Of a stretch of DNA of 64,000 nucleotides, positions 33,740-49,851 are shown one piece after another. The DNA is taken from the NCBI GenBank assembly GCA_030063045.1, contig JAQSEB010000151.1, positions 1-64,000 on the forward strand, given 5' to 3'. The DNA comes from Pratylenchus scribneri (taxonomy: Eukaryota > Nematoda > Chromadorea > Rhabditida > Pratylenchidae). The translations under genes and the position numbers were made by a program. The stretch's first letter is position 1, and every line of letters starts with the position of its first letter. Under the pieces are notes generated by a model. It ran no database searches and was not told the DNA's origin. It saw only the letters and a list, made by a program, of their open reading frames with translations.

Positions 33740-34759
33740 TTATTCCTTCGTAGTGAGGTCAAAATTCATTCGTTCCTCGTTAAGCCATTGTGAAAAATTG
33801 TGAAGTGTGTACCATTTGCCATCCGCCAATCGCTTCATCACGGTCAACATATTGCCATATGTGGTGTTGCCGCCCTCACTGAAATGAAAGAATTCAAAAA
33901 ATATTTTTTTAGGAATATTTTTAATGGGGACCTGGTACAGCTGAATTCACTAATAATGCTGCACATATTTCCTTCGACGACGATTTCCTTCAAATTAGTC
34001 TGCAAAAATTATTAAAAATAATCCAAAAATGCTATTGTTTTTTTCTCACATCCGAAAATACATATTTGCTGTTGGGAAACCGGATGAACGCTTTTGCGTA
34101 TACTTTTTCCATTGCATCACGGCCATACACTGGCGGTTCGGGCTTAAAAATTCAAATTAAAGAAATAAAAAATATTAAATTTTTAAATTGAATTAATTTG
34201 TATTTTTAAATACAATTTATTTAATTTTTTGAAAAAATTTTTTTTTAATTTTAGTGCCGAAAAGTTTTTATTTTTGAGCAAAAAATACGGCCAAATTCAA
34301 CAATGTTTTAAATTTTATCCCAAACTAATCCTCCAGGGCCTACCTAAAGCCATCATTAATTTATTCAAACCCCAATTCATTTTTATGGCCAAAATATTAT
34401 TTGCCATTAAATATCTATCATTTTTTGCCAAATTTCTGTTTTTTTCCCAAAAAAAATGAAGAAAAATATTACGAAAATATGTTTTTCTCTAATTGTTCCA
34501 CAAATTACCGTATTTTTCCCATTATTACCCTCCTCTCTAGTAGAAGCCCCCTCTACAATAAAAGTCCCTTTTTGAGCTCTCTGAAAAATAGTAGCCCTGG
34601 GGCAACTATTAGGAAAAATACGGTACTACAAAAAACTCTTACAGCGGTGATATGCGTTGCCTCTGGCAAAATGGTCTTTGCAATGCGTTTTGAGTCTCGA
34701 GCATGGTATGCATCATCAATCTCTTTCCAGGCGGCACGAATTTCTGCTTCAGCTGTCAT
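33740..34759 (-). CDS. NTF2-like superfamily protein (SnoaL/DUF4440 type)
   Basis: Four exons in consistent phase: 34759-34643, 34142-34050, 33999-33932, 33878-33740 (138 aa, the usual size for a one-domain NTF2-like protein). The start MTAEAEIRAAWKEIDDAYHA and ARDSKRIAKTILPEATHITA is the typical N-terminal helix pair plus 'acidic/aromatic' turn of SnoaL/DUF4440 domains. The middle (GRDAMEKVYAKAFIRFPNSK) and C-terminal strands (MLTVMKRLADGKWYTLHNF) fit a cone-shaped alpha+beta barrel. There is no signal peptide, so it is probably cytosolic. Catalytic role unknown: members include enzymes, binding proteins and oligomerisation domains. Intron 1 (500 bp) contains a small palindrome, 34510-34625 (ACCGTATTTTTCC ... 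GGAAAAATACGGT). Confidence 0.75.
34510..34625. repeat. Small foldback MITE in intron 1 of the NTF2-like gene
   Basis: ACCGTATTTTTCC at the left and GGAAAAATACGGT at the right, with AGTAGAAGCCCCC-type interior. A relative lies at ~47765-47955 (TTACCGTTCTATTAGAGGCC ... CTTCTAATAGAATATTTACGG) in the last intron of the UBE2J gene. Confidence 0.75.
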
Positions 34760-39394
<4,635 letters not shown>

Positions 39395-39945
39395 AGAGAA
39401 AATTATGGAGGCTGGAGAAGAACTGAAACAATTTTAAATATTCTTATATTCAATAGAATTTACTCAAATCTCTGTTATCGCTTTCGCATAAAATTATAAA
39501 AAAAATAATTTATAATCGCGCAAAATGGACGAATAACTCCATCGGGCATTTCTTAATTCCAGTGAGTCTAACATATTTAATTTTTGAGTTTTATTATTCT
39601 TGCTATACACATCGAATTGCGTCAATTGAGCTATAATTTGTTAGAAAAAAAATATAAAAAATTTTTCGATTTTAGATTCAAAATGAGGCACCCTTCAGTT
39701 TTACGATTTTTATTAGATCCTAATGTTGTTATTTTTGATTTTTTTTCCGAAAAGAATAACATTTATCGTGATAAACTCATCGAGACGCATGGATTGGTGG
39801 ATATCATTTATGAAAATAGTTTTTTTGAAAATTTTTTTGAGGAAAAAAGCGGATACAAAGTCTCAACAACTGTGTATATGTGTACCCATGAATCTGCAGC
39901 ATTTTAGTTCTTCTTCAAATCATTTCAAAAACATTCTTCTCTTCT
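39395..39945. other. ADH 3' flank; no supported gene
   Basis: An open frame of 107 codons on the plus strand (39584-39907) contains a CTCATCGAGACGCATGGATT stretch close to a foldback-repeat motif. It has no domain, so it is not called as a gene. Confidence 0.4.
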
Positions 39946-42724
39946 TCAATTTCCTTTGCGTTGTCGTGTTATGCCCGTCAATTGGTACGCAAAACCTTCA
40001 CTACCAAAAATATATGCATGGTCGCCTCGAAGCCAAAGTTGCCCTCCATTTGTTTCGTCATTCCACAGATTGAAGTTGTAATCACCACATTCTGTTTGGC
40101 CACAAAAATCCTTGTATCTAAATTCCTTGCACATCAAATCCGGAAGCATAATCCCGCCACCCGCGTCAATATCGCCCAAATTCTTACAATTTACCAGAAA
40201 CCTGTAAAAATAAAATAATAAAAAACAAGTGTATTGGTTACATTATATAAATTTGGATAAAAATGTGAAAAAATTATGAAATTTGAGACAAAAATAAGAG
40301 AGCCCTTCATGCTTTGTGGTTGTGACTTGTGAAATAAAATTGTCATAAATTTTTTATTTACTATTGCAAAGGATGACTGGAGTACTTTATTTATTTATAT
40401 GGAATTTGCCATATTTTTAGAGATCGGCAAGGCGCCTCGGTCGGGAACTGGTTCGGGATTCCCGTAAAATGCCCGACCCGATTTTTTCCCGCGTCAAAAG
40501 TATCAGAATCCCATTCGGGATTTGGGAACTTTTAAAATCCGTTAAAAAAGAGAAAAAATTTTTTTAGAAAAAAACAATTTAAAAAGCATTTTAAACGAAC
40601 ATTTTTGAAAAATTATTACTCGTTAGTCTATAAAAATCAACATTTTAAAAATTTTCATTGGAAAAATTTTAACAAAAAATGCCCAAAAATTCCAAAAAAT
40701 TCCCTTTTTATCAGTTGGTCGGTTCCTGAGTTGGTCTCGAAAATTCAAAAAATTCTTCGGGCGGTAACCCGGTTCGGGAATCCCGTATCATTCCCAAGTC
40801 GGTTTCCCGAATTTTCCCGAACGGGAACCCGTCACGTCCGATCTCTAATATTTTTAAAGATTTGCCTTATTTTTTGCCTTGCTCTATAAAGTACCATATT
40901 TTTAAAAATTTCTTATAAAACCATGATTTTTAGTCAAAATTATTCACTGACTATTTTAAGTCTATAATCTTTTTGTTAGTCTCATTTTTTGCTTAAAATT
41001 CTTAATCTTATGAGATCAGAATAAGAGATATCTAATTTTTGTTTACGGTGGGGTGAATTTGATTGTTTCCTATTCCAAATGAATTTATATTTTATAGCAA
41101 TATGAATTTAAGGGATTAAAATATTATAACGATAAAAATTGATGCCATTAAAAATGCCATATTTTTTTGCTTTTGCCCTTAGACCTTCTTATTTACTAGT
41201 TTTATTTTAAATAGATCCATCCATGCTCATTACGGCAGGACTTATCGGTTTGCATATCATTTACATAATTAATGATAATTTCGCACTCGGATAACACAAA
41301 AAAATATTTGAAATTAATATGAAAGTTTACATTTTATAATCGCCATCATCCTTGAATAGAAAATCTTCTGCGTAATCGGGAATGACCATTTTGATGGGAA
41401 ATTGGCAGCCAATAAATTTCGTTGTTTCTTTCTTCACTTCTTTCGTTTTAATCTCGTTAAAATTTTCATCAAGACAATAAACTGTGATCGGCACGGGCAA
41501 ACTGTTTTTTAGGTCTTTTATTTCAAAATTGAACAATCCGCCGCCAAATTTCTCAACTTTTGTTGGATCATCTTCGCTTTTTTGTTGGTCATCAATTGTT
41601 TGCTGCTGCTCTTTGTGCTTTGAAGGCGGCGATTTGGCAGTGCCCGAGCTGCTGCCTGCAGCAGAACTTCCAGTTGCAATCACACCATTCTCTGCAATAT
41701 TTTTTCGAATTATATTTATATAAAGGATACTATTTAATTTGCTGAAAAGACTACTGAAAATGCCGAAAAATCATTCGTGTCGAAAAATAATCATTTTCTT
41801 TTAGGCCATATAACTTTAACTTGGCCAATTCAAACTTTGTTAAGATTTCTTAGCCCGTAATCCCATGCCTGCCCTGAACCTAACCCTAGCCCTAAACCGC
41901 TAGATACAAAAAAGTTATAAACCAAAAACGGTTTACGACATTATATCCTATTTGGCATTTTCAGCAATTTTTTCTGCAAATTAAATATTACCATTACATA
42001 AATCCCCTCTATGTGCATTTAATGTCAGCCTAAAAAGGCATATGTTATGGCTCAGATGAGTAAAAGTTGAAACTTTTGCCACAAAAAATATTTTTTTGCC
42101 ATAAAAGTATTTTTTACCACAAAAACAGTTTTTCATTTCTAATAAATTAGAAACCAGTACCATTTTGTAGATCTCATCGTGACGCATCGAATGGTAGTAT
42201 ATAAAAATTTCAAAATTTGGCCCAAAATTATTTAAGACCAAAAACTGGAAAATATGGTTTAAATATGACTATTTTTTAATGTAAAAATTATACAATTATT
42301 TGTTTAAAAATATATATTTCTATCACACTGAATTAAAAGATATATTTTTATATCTATCATTCGATATCGAACACCATTCTTTTACTATTATTAAATAGTA
42401 TAATTTGATTTTTTTAAAATTAATTTTATTCAATAAAAGTGCATAAAATAAAGGTAGGGTACTAATGCAGATTGGCCCCTACGTGGGAAAGAGGATGATG
42501 ATGATGATGAAGAAGAAGATGAAGTTAAGGAAGATAATGATGAGGATGGTTAAGAAGATAATTAAGAAGAATATCTAAGCCTCATCTTCTTCTTCATCAT
42601 CATCATCCTCATCCTTTCCCAAGTAGGGGCCAATCTGCATTAGTACCAAAGGTAAAGGTAGGAAAAATTTACCAAAGGCCACAAAAATTGCAATCAGCAA
42701 TGGAAGCACAAATTTGAGGTGCAT
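39946..42724 (-). CDS. Secreted protein of unknown family with a Ser/Gln-rich N-terminus and cysteine-rich C-terminus
   Basis: Three exons in consistent phase: 42724-42673, 41691-41331, 40201-39946 (222 aa). Exon 1 encodes a clean signal peptide (MHLKFVLPLLIAIFVAF). A low-complexity Ser/Gly then Gln/Asp/Lys-rich stretch follows (~18-62), then an apparently folded region (FGGGLFNFEIKDLKNSLPVP, ITVYCLDENFNEIKTKEVKK, FPIKMVIPDYAED). The C-terminal exon adds cysteines (LVNCKN, LMCKEFRYKDFCGQTECGDY) and ends with WNDETNGGQLWLRGDHAYIF. The family was not recognised. Introns are long (about 980 and 1130 bp) because they hold repeats, including a hAT-type MITE (40419-40847). The three exons are linked by signal peptide, phase and exon-like base composition, not by a homologue. 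Confidence 0.6.
40419..40847. mobile_element. hAT-like MITE (AGAGATCGG...CCGATCTCTA) in an intron of the secreted-protein gene
   Basis: Inverted ends AGAGATCGG and CCGATCTCTA, duplication ATATTTTT on both sides (40411-40418, 40848-40855). The left end lacks the first T that the right end would predict, probably a lost or shared base. The inside is rich in TTCGGG/CCCGAA motifs. Non-coding. Confidence 0.82.
41740..42260. repeat. Foldback repeats in intron 1 of the secreted-protein gene
   Basis: 41740-41960 shares TTCGTGTCGAAAAAT, TTAGGCCATATAACTT and CCTAACCCTAGCCCTAA with the palindrome at 62031-62290. 41985-42260 holds the GTAGATCTCATCGTGACGCA and TCGAATGGTA motif of the 6311 family. Confidence 0.65.
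42465..42655. mobile_element. TIR element carrying a GAT/GAA microsatellite
   Basis: Perfect inverted ends: GTACTAATGCAGATTGGCCC to the left, the reverse complement to the right (ends ~42647). Between them is a purine-rich GATGATGAAGAAGAAG stretch and then its pyrimidine-rich complement, so the whole element can fold back. It sits next to exon 1 of the secreted-protein gene. Confidence 0.85.
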
Positions 42725-44226
42725 ATTTTGTTGTAATTAATTTGAAAGAAAGTGTAAAATTTATTGGTTGAATGAATGAGAGCGGATTTTAATTTTCAGC
42801 TAGATTTGAATTTATTTTTATATCCAAGAAAATTTGAGATGGATTACAAATAACCAAGCATATGTGCATTTGATGTGGAAACCAAAATATATCCGGTGCA
42901 GAGTCCTCTCTATTCCGTCCTCACCTTTTCCTGGCTAATTCAGATAAAATAGATTTGATTTGAAATGCCGATGAGGGGTAAGAGAGCCAAATCGATTGCA
43001 ATTTTTATGGCTTAATTTTTGCCCTCTCTTTCCTTCAAAATGGGCCAATTCATCGAAGATTTATTGGCTAAATATTTGTTTTATCTTTTCTCATCAATCT
43101 TATTAGTGTCTCTTTTACCTTATTGATTAGGACTTTGGTCGGCTTTTCCATTTTTTAATAAGTTTGAAAGCCCATTCTCATTTTATTCTTATTTTCCATA
43201 ATTTAAAAAAATTTATTTTTGAAATTTTTATTGTTGGCCATTTTTAGTATTTTCTTTTTTTTTTCTTTTTCTCGACTACCTCAATTTTGCAGAAAAATCG
43301 ACGATCCACCTCAAGCGAAGCGGATATTTGCCAACCAATTTTGAAAAAATTTTATAGACGAAAGTAATTATTCAGTTTCCATTAAAATTGATGTAATTCC
43401 ATATATCGAGTACATGCCGAACAATAATGGGATCGATGTCTCAAAAAGTGCAAATTGAAATTTTGAGGGGTCGGAAAATTTTCGAAAATCCCAAATCGAA
43501 ATTCCGGTGCCATAAAAATGACCGAAATTTAGGGTCGAAAATGATCCTATTCCTATCCCTGATATCGGATGGCTGAATCTATCTTTTTTTTCTTCTTACC
43601 CAATTAATTCTCGATTGCCATTGTCAATGACTTTAGCAATTAACTGGTTTTCACATGAACTTATAATTTATTTTGTCGCAATTTTTAATTGAAAAAACTC
43701 TTAATTTTAGAAATTTACGAGAAAGAGCACAATTCTAACTTTTATGTGGGAAAAACAGCAGAGCAATTAGCCTTGAGTAAACACATTTTCAAGTTCATTA
43801 GCTCAATTTGTCAGAAATATTCTACATTATCCGATAATTCATAATAAATTGTTGGAGTCTGCATTTCGTTTTGCCACCTAAATTATTATTGACTTTTTTG
43901 TAAATTTATTTGGGATAAAAATAAATCCACGTGGCTTTCCATTCCCAGTCTGCTGGCATTAAATATAAAAAGTCCTATAATAAAAAAAATAGGTCAAATT
44001 TATTATATTCATTGTTCATTGTCTTTTATCTCTTTTTAATTAAATGAGGAAAGAACCCATTTTTAATATAATTTAATTCATTGCCAATTTCGGTCTAATT
44101 TCCAAATTTGATGAAATTCTTTTAATTACAAAATTCCACACACAATCATTGGAATGAAATTAAATAGAAAAAATTTGTTAAAGGTGCCTATAATAGTTCA
44201 AAAATCGCTAGTCATTAAAAAATTTA
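42725..44226. other. Intergenic, no gene seen
   Basis: AT-rich DNA. A degenerate G-rich repeat-like stretch occurs at ~43430-43570 (GAGGGGTCGGAAAATTTTCG). No coding or RNA signal is recognised. Confidence 0.35.
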
Positions 44227-44469
44227 ATGGATAATTCGCCATCATCCACCACAACAAATCAAGTAAATTGCAATAGTATTGAGCCTATTGAAATGCCAAA
44301 CAACGAGAATGGCCCAAGCAATGGCCATAATCCGGCGATAGTTGCTGATGAATTTAACAATCCACAGCAACAACAGCAAATGATGCCGGCTAGCACCGAA
44401 CAATTAAACATGCGTTGTACAGGTTCCTCCTATACACATCCGGAAATATTTAATTTACTGAAAAATTGA
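44227..44469 (+). CDS. Possible short Asn/Gln-rich protein or first exon, uncertain
   Basis: An 80-codon frame (MDNSPSSTTTNQVNCNSIEP..., PQQQQQMMPASTEQ) with higher GC than its surroundings and a low-complexity N/Q/S composition. A donor-like ACAG/GTTCCT follows codon 66. That donor is in phase with an acceptor-like AAAG at 45159 inside UBE2J exon 1, so it could be an alternative 5' exon of the UBE2J gene. The local UBE2J start at 45130 looks better by family comparison. No family recognised. Confidence 0.3.
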   Translation: MDNSPSSTTTNQVNCNSIEPIEMPNNENGPSNGHNPAIVADEFNNPQQQQQMMPASTEQLNMRCTGSSYTHPEIFNLLKN

Positions 44470-45129
44470 AAAAAAACGAAAAAGTATTGAATATGGCGAA
44501 AAGATTATAACGGGTTTAGTGGTTTATTGTTTAAATTCTTTACCAAATCGACAACAATTAATAATCTAAAAGCCCAATGCGCAATGCCTGACTTACTATG
44601 AAATATGTTAAATTTAATATTGAATATGATTATCGAAATTGGAGTTTGTAAAGCCAGTTTCTCGTTAGTATGATTTATCTCATCTTATAATCAGATGGTT
44701 TCGATTTACGAAAATAGAAGGAATTAAAAAAGGAAATTTATAAATTTTACTTTAAATAATCAAAATAGGTTTTCGATGAATGGAATTTCGGTAAAATTCT
44801 GGCTTAAAATCTACCGAGACCAACTCTATTTATAAATTTGACTGAATTAAAAATTCATGACTGTCAGCAGTTTATAAGCATTTTTGGGCTAATTTTGAAT
44901 ATAAATATAAAATTTGTTTATATTCGTAAGCAATGCCAATTGGCAATTGCAAACATTTGCCAATTTGATCAATGTTAAATTTTACATTGGGCTTATTAAG
45001 ATTGTCATAAATTTAGGATAAATGCGTATTTATCTGGCTTTTCTAATTAACTTACAAAAACCATATTTATGTAAATAATTCGAAATTTTTGGCCCTCAAA
45101 CAAAATCCCAGCTATATTTGCATAAAATT

Positions 45130-48100
45130 ATGTCTTATTTAATATATAATTCAAACAAAGGTGTGAAGCGATTGCTGAAAGAGGCCATGGAATTGCGCGA
45201 GCCCAATGAGCTGTTCTGCGCTAAACCAATGGAGGTTTCTTTTAATAACTCTTCCCTAAATGTTCATTTAAATATTATTAGATTTAAATATGTCAAATTT
45301 ATTATCATTTTAGTCGTGTTTGTGATTAGAGAAAGAATTAATGGATTTGATAAAATTGACTAAAATCTATGACAAAAACAACAAATGTTATCCCTTAACT
45401 TTCTGTCCAATTATACTATTTTAGTCAATCATTTTGATATAAAAATACTTTATAGAAAAAAGCTTATTCAAAATGTCAGCAATGCAACTCGTAAAATCTA
45501 AACTCTTTAGGGAGAAAATTAATTTTTAACAATTGATGTCCTATCGTGAAATATTAGTTCACCTCCATTTTAGTTATAATTTGTTGCACTGAATGTAAAT
45601 CTGACCTTAGATTTTTGATAATTATCGGTATTAGAATGGCAAGGATGTATCAAAGTAGTTTTCGTAGAGAATTTTTATACATGGAGTTTTCAATACAACA
45701 AATTATCCTGAAAACAATAGTTTTCAATCAAATATTTTAGGGTAGGACAAGAATTGTTAGAATCACTTTTCAAATTATGCGAGTTTAGATTAAACGTGTT
45801 TGGATTTTATATGTTGGTTATATAATACAAGTTGTGACTGAATCATATCAATTTTCATGAATTACTTGAGTAATTGTAAGGCGGAAAATTCAATTAGCAA
45901 TTTGTACATTTTTAAGGACAATTTATTCGAATGGCATTTCACGGTTCGGGGCCCACCCGACACGGTCTATGCCGATGGAGTCTACCATGGCCGAATTGTG
46001 TTGCCCGCCGACTATCCAATGAAACCGCCAAATCTGATTTTGCTCACACCAAATGGCCGATTCGAGACAAATAAGAAAATTTGTTTAAGGTTTTTGAATA
46101 AAAATCTTTTTACAAAAAATTGATGGTTAAAAATTTATAGTTTTATGAGAATTGGGAAAAAAGCAGTCTAGTATTGATGATGTATCATTGAAAGAGCCTC
46201 TGAATTAATTTATAAAGCATTTTATTGGCAAGTCCATTTCGTATCTGCATAAATTGGTACTTAACGGTTATCTGAGTGCAGTTTTTTTTGTATCAACATA
46301 GGAAAAGTGAATAGTGAATACGACCTCTATGGGTCATCTTAACCGGTATAAGGCTAAGGTTAGAGTCATTCAGGGATAGATTATCAATTATCATTTAAAG
46401 TATCCGTTACCCTTATCCTGATTACTCATGAAGAAGATCTTTCATTTCTTAAAAATCTGCTGGACCAGGATTGCCGCTCATAGGTGAAACTAAAAAACAT
46501 CGGATTTCGGATAATCCGCGGCAACCCTGATCTGCTGGACTGGAAAATAGATAAGTATCCATGATGAGTTAAATTCTATATAAATTAATATAATCCACAT
46601 AAAAATTTGTCCCCAATTTTCATGACTAAATGTGGAAGATATCACTTAAAATAACAAACTTTGGAAATAAAAATTTTGAAATAAAATTTCAATTCCCACA
46701 GCATTTCCGGATATCATCCCGAAACATGGCTTCCCTCTTGGTCAATTCGAACCGCATTATTGGCATTAATCGGATTCATGTTTGCTTTTTATTTCAATCA
46801 AATTTAATTAAAAAAACGTTTAACCTTTCTCTGTAAATTTTCTTTTATTTTGATCACAGTTCAGAGTTTAAAAATAAAAAAAACCATTTAAAGAAAGACA
46901 TGGATCATTTTGAAATCTTAAATATCCTTAAAAAAAAATTACATAACTATTACATTTATTTAAGAGTTTTGCCATTTTTGAGATTTAAAAATACTAAATT
47001 GCAATAAAAATTCTTAGAATTTTATTATTCCATTTTTTATTAGGCCATCACATTCGGCCGGCGCACTTGGCGGATTGGAATGCAGCAAAGAAGAAAGAAG
47101 ACGATTGGCATTAAAGTTAGCAAAAATTTAAGGAAAATTTCTTAAAATATAGTTAAAATGTTGCCATATTTGCACAGGAGTCTGGATTGGTGCTGTCCCC
47201 AATGCGGTGTGCGAATGCGCGATGCATTGCCAGCACCGGGCAGCACTGGGAATTCGGAACAATTGATGGCCGAAGTGAAAAGTGCATCAGCCTCTCCTTC
47301 CAATCAACAACAAAAAGTTCAAACAGAAAAAAGCCCGCAATCAACAAATCAACAGGAACAAGGAAATAATGGCGGAAATGGTTAGAAATCCTCCAAAATT
47401 GAAAATTCGATTAGTATTTAATTTGTCGTATAGTCCTTAAATTTCCGAATCCGAAGCCATATAACTCAGTCAGTCAAATTCAGATTTATTTAAGATTCTT
47501 ATCCTATTTTTAGCCTTAGCCCCATAAACCATATTGGGTCCTAATTTGGTATTTTAATGCAGAAATAGTTCAAATTCTTATTATAAAATTGGAAAATGGA
47601 AATACTTAATTTACAAAAATTAATGTAGAAAAAATTTAAAGCTATATAACCTGACAATAATGAAAGTAAGATTATTTTTTGACACAAAAAAGTTTTCTAA
47701 AATTTCAATTTTTTTCAAAATAAAAGTATCATTCCAAAGAAACAATTAATTTTTCACAATGCCCTATTACCGTTCTATTAGAGGCCCCGAAGCTTATTTC
47801 AGAGACCCTCTAGGTGGAAATTTTTTAGGAATTTTTGAAAAACAAAAAATGCCTTTTTTCGGCTTAATTTCGGCTTTTTCGGATTAATTTCACTTAAAAA
47901 TTGGTTATTTGTGGAAATTTCAATGGATAGGGGGCTTCTAATAGAATATTTACGGTATTCTTAATTTTCATTTCAGTTCTTTCAACGCCGCCTGCATCTC
48001 CTCCAACAACAACACCGGTAGCATTGACAACAACCACCCAAACAAATGGGCAGCAACAACAAACCGAAACGCGTCCACAACAAAACAATACAATCAATGC

Positions 48101-48269
48101 TCAAACATCGCCGACAAATGCTCAGCCTTCCACAAATTCTTCCTCCCTCCTTGAAAATCCACTCATTTGGATTTTTGTGCTTTCCATATTGTTCTTTGCC
48201 CTTCTTTTGCGTCGACTCCTCCTCAATTATGCGGCCACACAAATGGAGGGAAATGGTCGAAATGAATGA
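45130..48269 (+). CDS. UBE2J1: UBE2J-type (Ubc6-like) tail-anchored E2 ubiquitin-conjugating enzyme
   Basis: Six exons in consistent phase: 45130-45234, 45917-46089, 46702-46779, 47044-47115, 47178-47380, 47977-48269 (307 aa). E2 of ER-associated degradation, anchored in the ER membrane with the catalytic domain in the cytosol. The UBC fold opens with NKGVKRLLKEAMELREPNE, then DNLFEWHFTVRGPPD, YHGRIVLPADYPMKPPN, and the catalytic C91 in KKICLSISGYHPETWLPSWS, which is the UBE2J form of the active site. IRTALLALIGFMP follows. Exon 5 adds a CPQCG motif, then a Gln/Ser/Thr-rich linker. The last exon ends in a C-terminal membrane anchor (PLIWIFVLSILFFALLLRRL). The start at 45130 gives YNSNKGVKRL, close to the family N-terminus. 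Confidence 0.92.
46250..46560. repeat. Foldback MITE with a smaller nested insertion, in UBE2J intron 2
   Basis: Arms GGTTATCTGAGTGCAG and CTGCTGGA...GATAAGTA are a diverged member of the 9361 family. Inside the right arm is a ~55-bp insert (about 46476-46530) bounded by CAGGATTGCCGC and GCGGCAACCCTG, with ATCTGCTGGAC repeated on both sides. Confidence 0.65.
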
Positions 48270-49851
48270 AAATGATGGAGATGGCAATTGGCAATACTGC
48301 TGGACTTTGACCATGAGAGAAATGAAGTGTTAAAAAACAATACAAATTCATGGATTTTGATGTTAATCGAACGAATTTTTTTTTTTTTTGTGATTCCACA
48401 TTTTTTATTCATTTGGGGTAAAATTTATCTATCCAGAAAAACTAAAAATATTTCTGAAAATAATGGAATTAAAAAACCTTATAATCTCTTTTGATTCAAT
48501 ACCTCTATTTGCAATGATTCGAATGGACCAAAGATCTAAAACTTTATCTTTTATTTAAGATTTGTTAAAAATATGAGATTGGGTGAAAAATATATATAAT
48601 TGGAATTATTTTAGCAATTATAAATGTGATTTATGGTTGGTTGGTTTGAAACAGAAAGAGAACGAACAAATTAAATGGAATGAGATAATTAATCTTGAAA
48701 ATTCAATGAACGAAGCAAGTAAAACAATGTACAAAGATTATTTCGAATTTAAACAGAAGAAATCAAACGTAAATTGAATTCATATTAAACGAAAAATTAT
48801 GTAAATATTTTTTTAGAATCGATTCGGAAAGAAGGAAAAAGAATCTTTAGAAGGAAATTTGTTTTTGATAACAAATTATGTTAACAAGGAAGATTTACGA
48901 AAATGGTTTGTTTAAAGAGAATTTTATATTTATTTGTTTATTAAAAATAAAAATATCGATAGATGATAAAAAAATTGCTTATTAAGCTTTTTAGCTTAAA
49001 ATTCGCCTGTTGAGAAAAAAAAACGAAAGTAATATATCAGGGAAGCTTAAAATAATTTTTTATATTTTTATATTTTATTGAAGGTTAATATTTAATTTTG
49101 GCGAAAAAATATTAAAAATGGCAAAAATTTTTATGAAAAAAAATTTCTTTTGGACAATATAATTTGGCCAAGCAAACTTTTAAAAGTCCTTCTATACCTA
49201 ACCCTAGTCCTAAAATTCATGCCTGGTCGGTCCAAATTCTATTCTAATTTCTAGCTTTGGACAAATTTTAAACAATAATAATTTTGCAGCCTTAAATATT
49301 CGCCATTTTCAATATCTATTTGAATTTAATAATTAAGAAATTTTTGGAGGAAAGTCACTTTTTCTATAAGGTATTTATTTATTTTTATTTTTTATAACAA
49401 AGGAATTTATATTTTTTTTAATGGTAAATCACTTTCCTTAAATTGGTTATTGCCTCATTGAGCTGTAATACCAAAAGATTAATGCTATGTACAAAAATTA
49501 ATAATTAGGGCAAAAGTTGAGTTTAATATTTCCTATAATTTCTATTCAATTGCAGAAATATACAACTGCGCGGATGGGAAATCAATGTGAAAGAAAATTG
49601 ATGATTATTTAAATATTTAAATATATATTTCGGATCAACTAACAAAATATCTAATTTTTAAATTTCTATTTTACATATTTAAATTCATCACTTTATAATT
49701 TGATCACTATATCACATAAATGATTTGTAGCAATTAAAAATTAATACTCCATCGACGTGAAAAAACATATTATCTTAAAATGAAAAATTTATCTATCAAA
49801 AAAACAATTTAAAAAAATCTGTAGAAATTAAGAGTTAAAGCAATTTTATAA
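48270..49851. other. AT-rich region after UBE2J, with possible weak exons
   Basis: Bases ~48615-48771 and ~48818-48906 have open frames on the plus strand separated by GTAAATTG...TTTTTTAG. They read as a polar protein (ENEQIKWNEIINLENSMNEA; KEKESLEGNLFLITNYVNK). Composition is close to background and no family is recognised, so no gene is called. A repeat fragment with CCTAACCCTAGTCCTAA lies at ~49165-49240. Confidence 0.3.

Noticed and set aside
39584..39907. 107-codon plus-strand frame
   Set aside because: No recognisable domain, AT-driven codons, and it includes a stretch close to the foldback motif CTCATCGAGACGCATGG.
41213..41291. Possible C-terminal exon (CEIIINYVNDMQTDKSCRNE) for the secreted-protein gene
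   Set aside because: It needs phase 0, whereas exon 2 ends in phase 2. The exon at 40201 fits the phase and continues with more conserved-looking sequence.
44227..45240. N/Q-rich exon spliced into UBE2J exon 1
   Set aside because: Phase fits (donor ~44423, acceptor 45159), but it would remove the YNSNKG start that resembles the family N-terminus. Kept only as a low-confidence separate feature.
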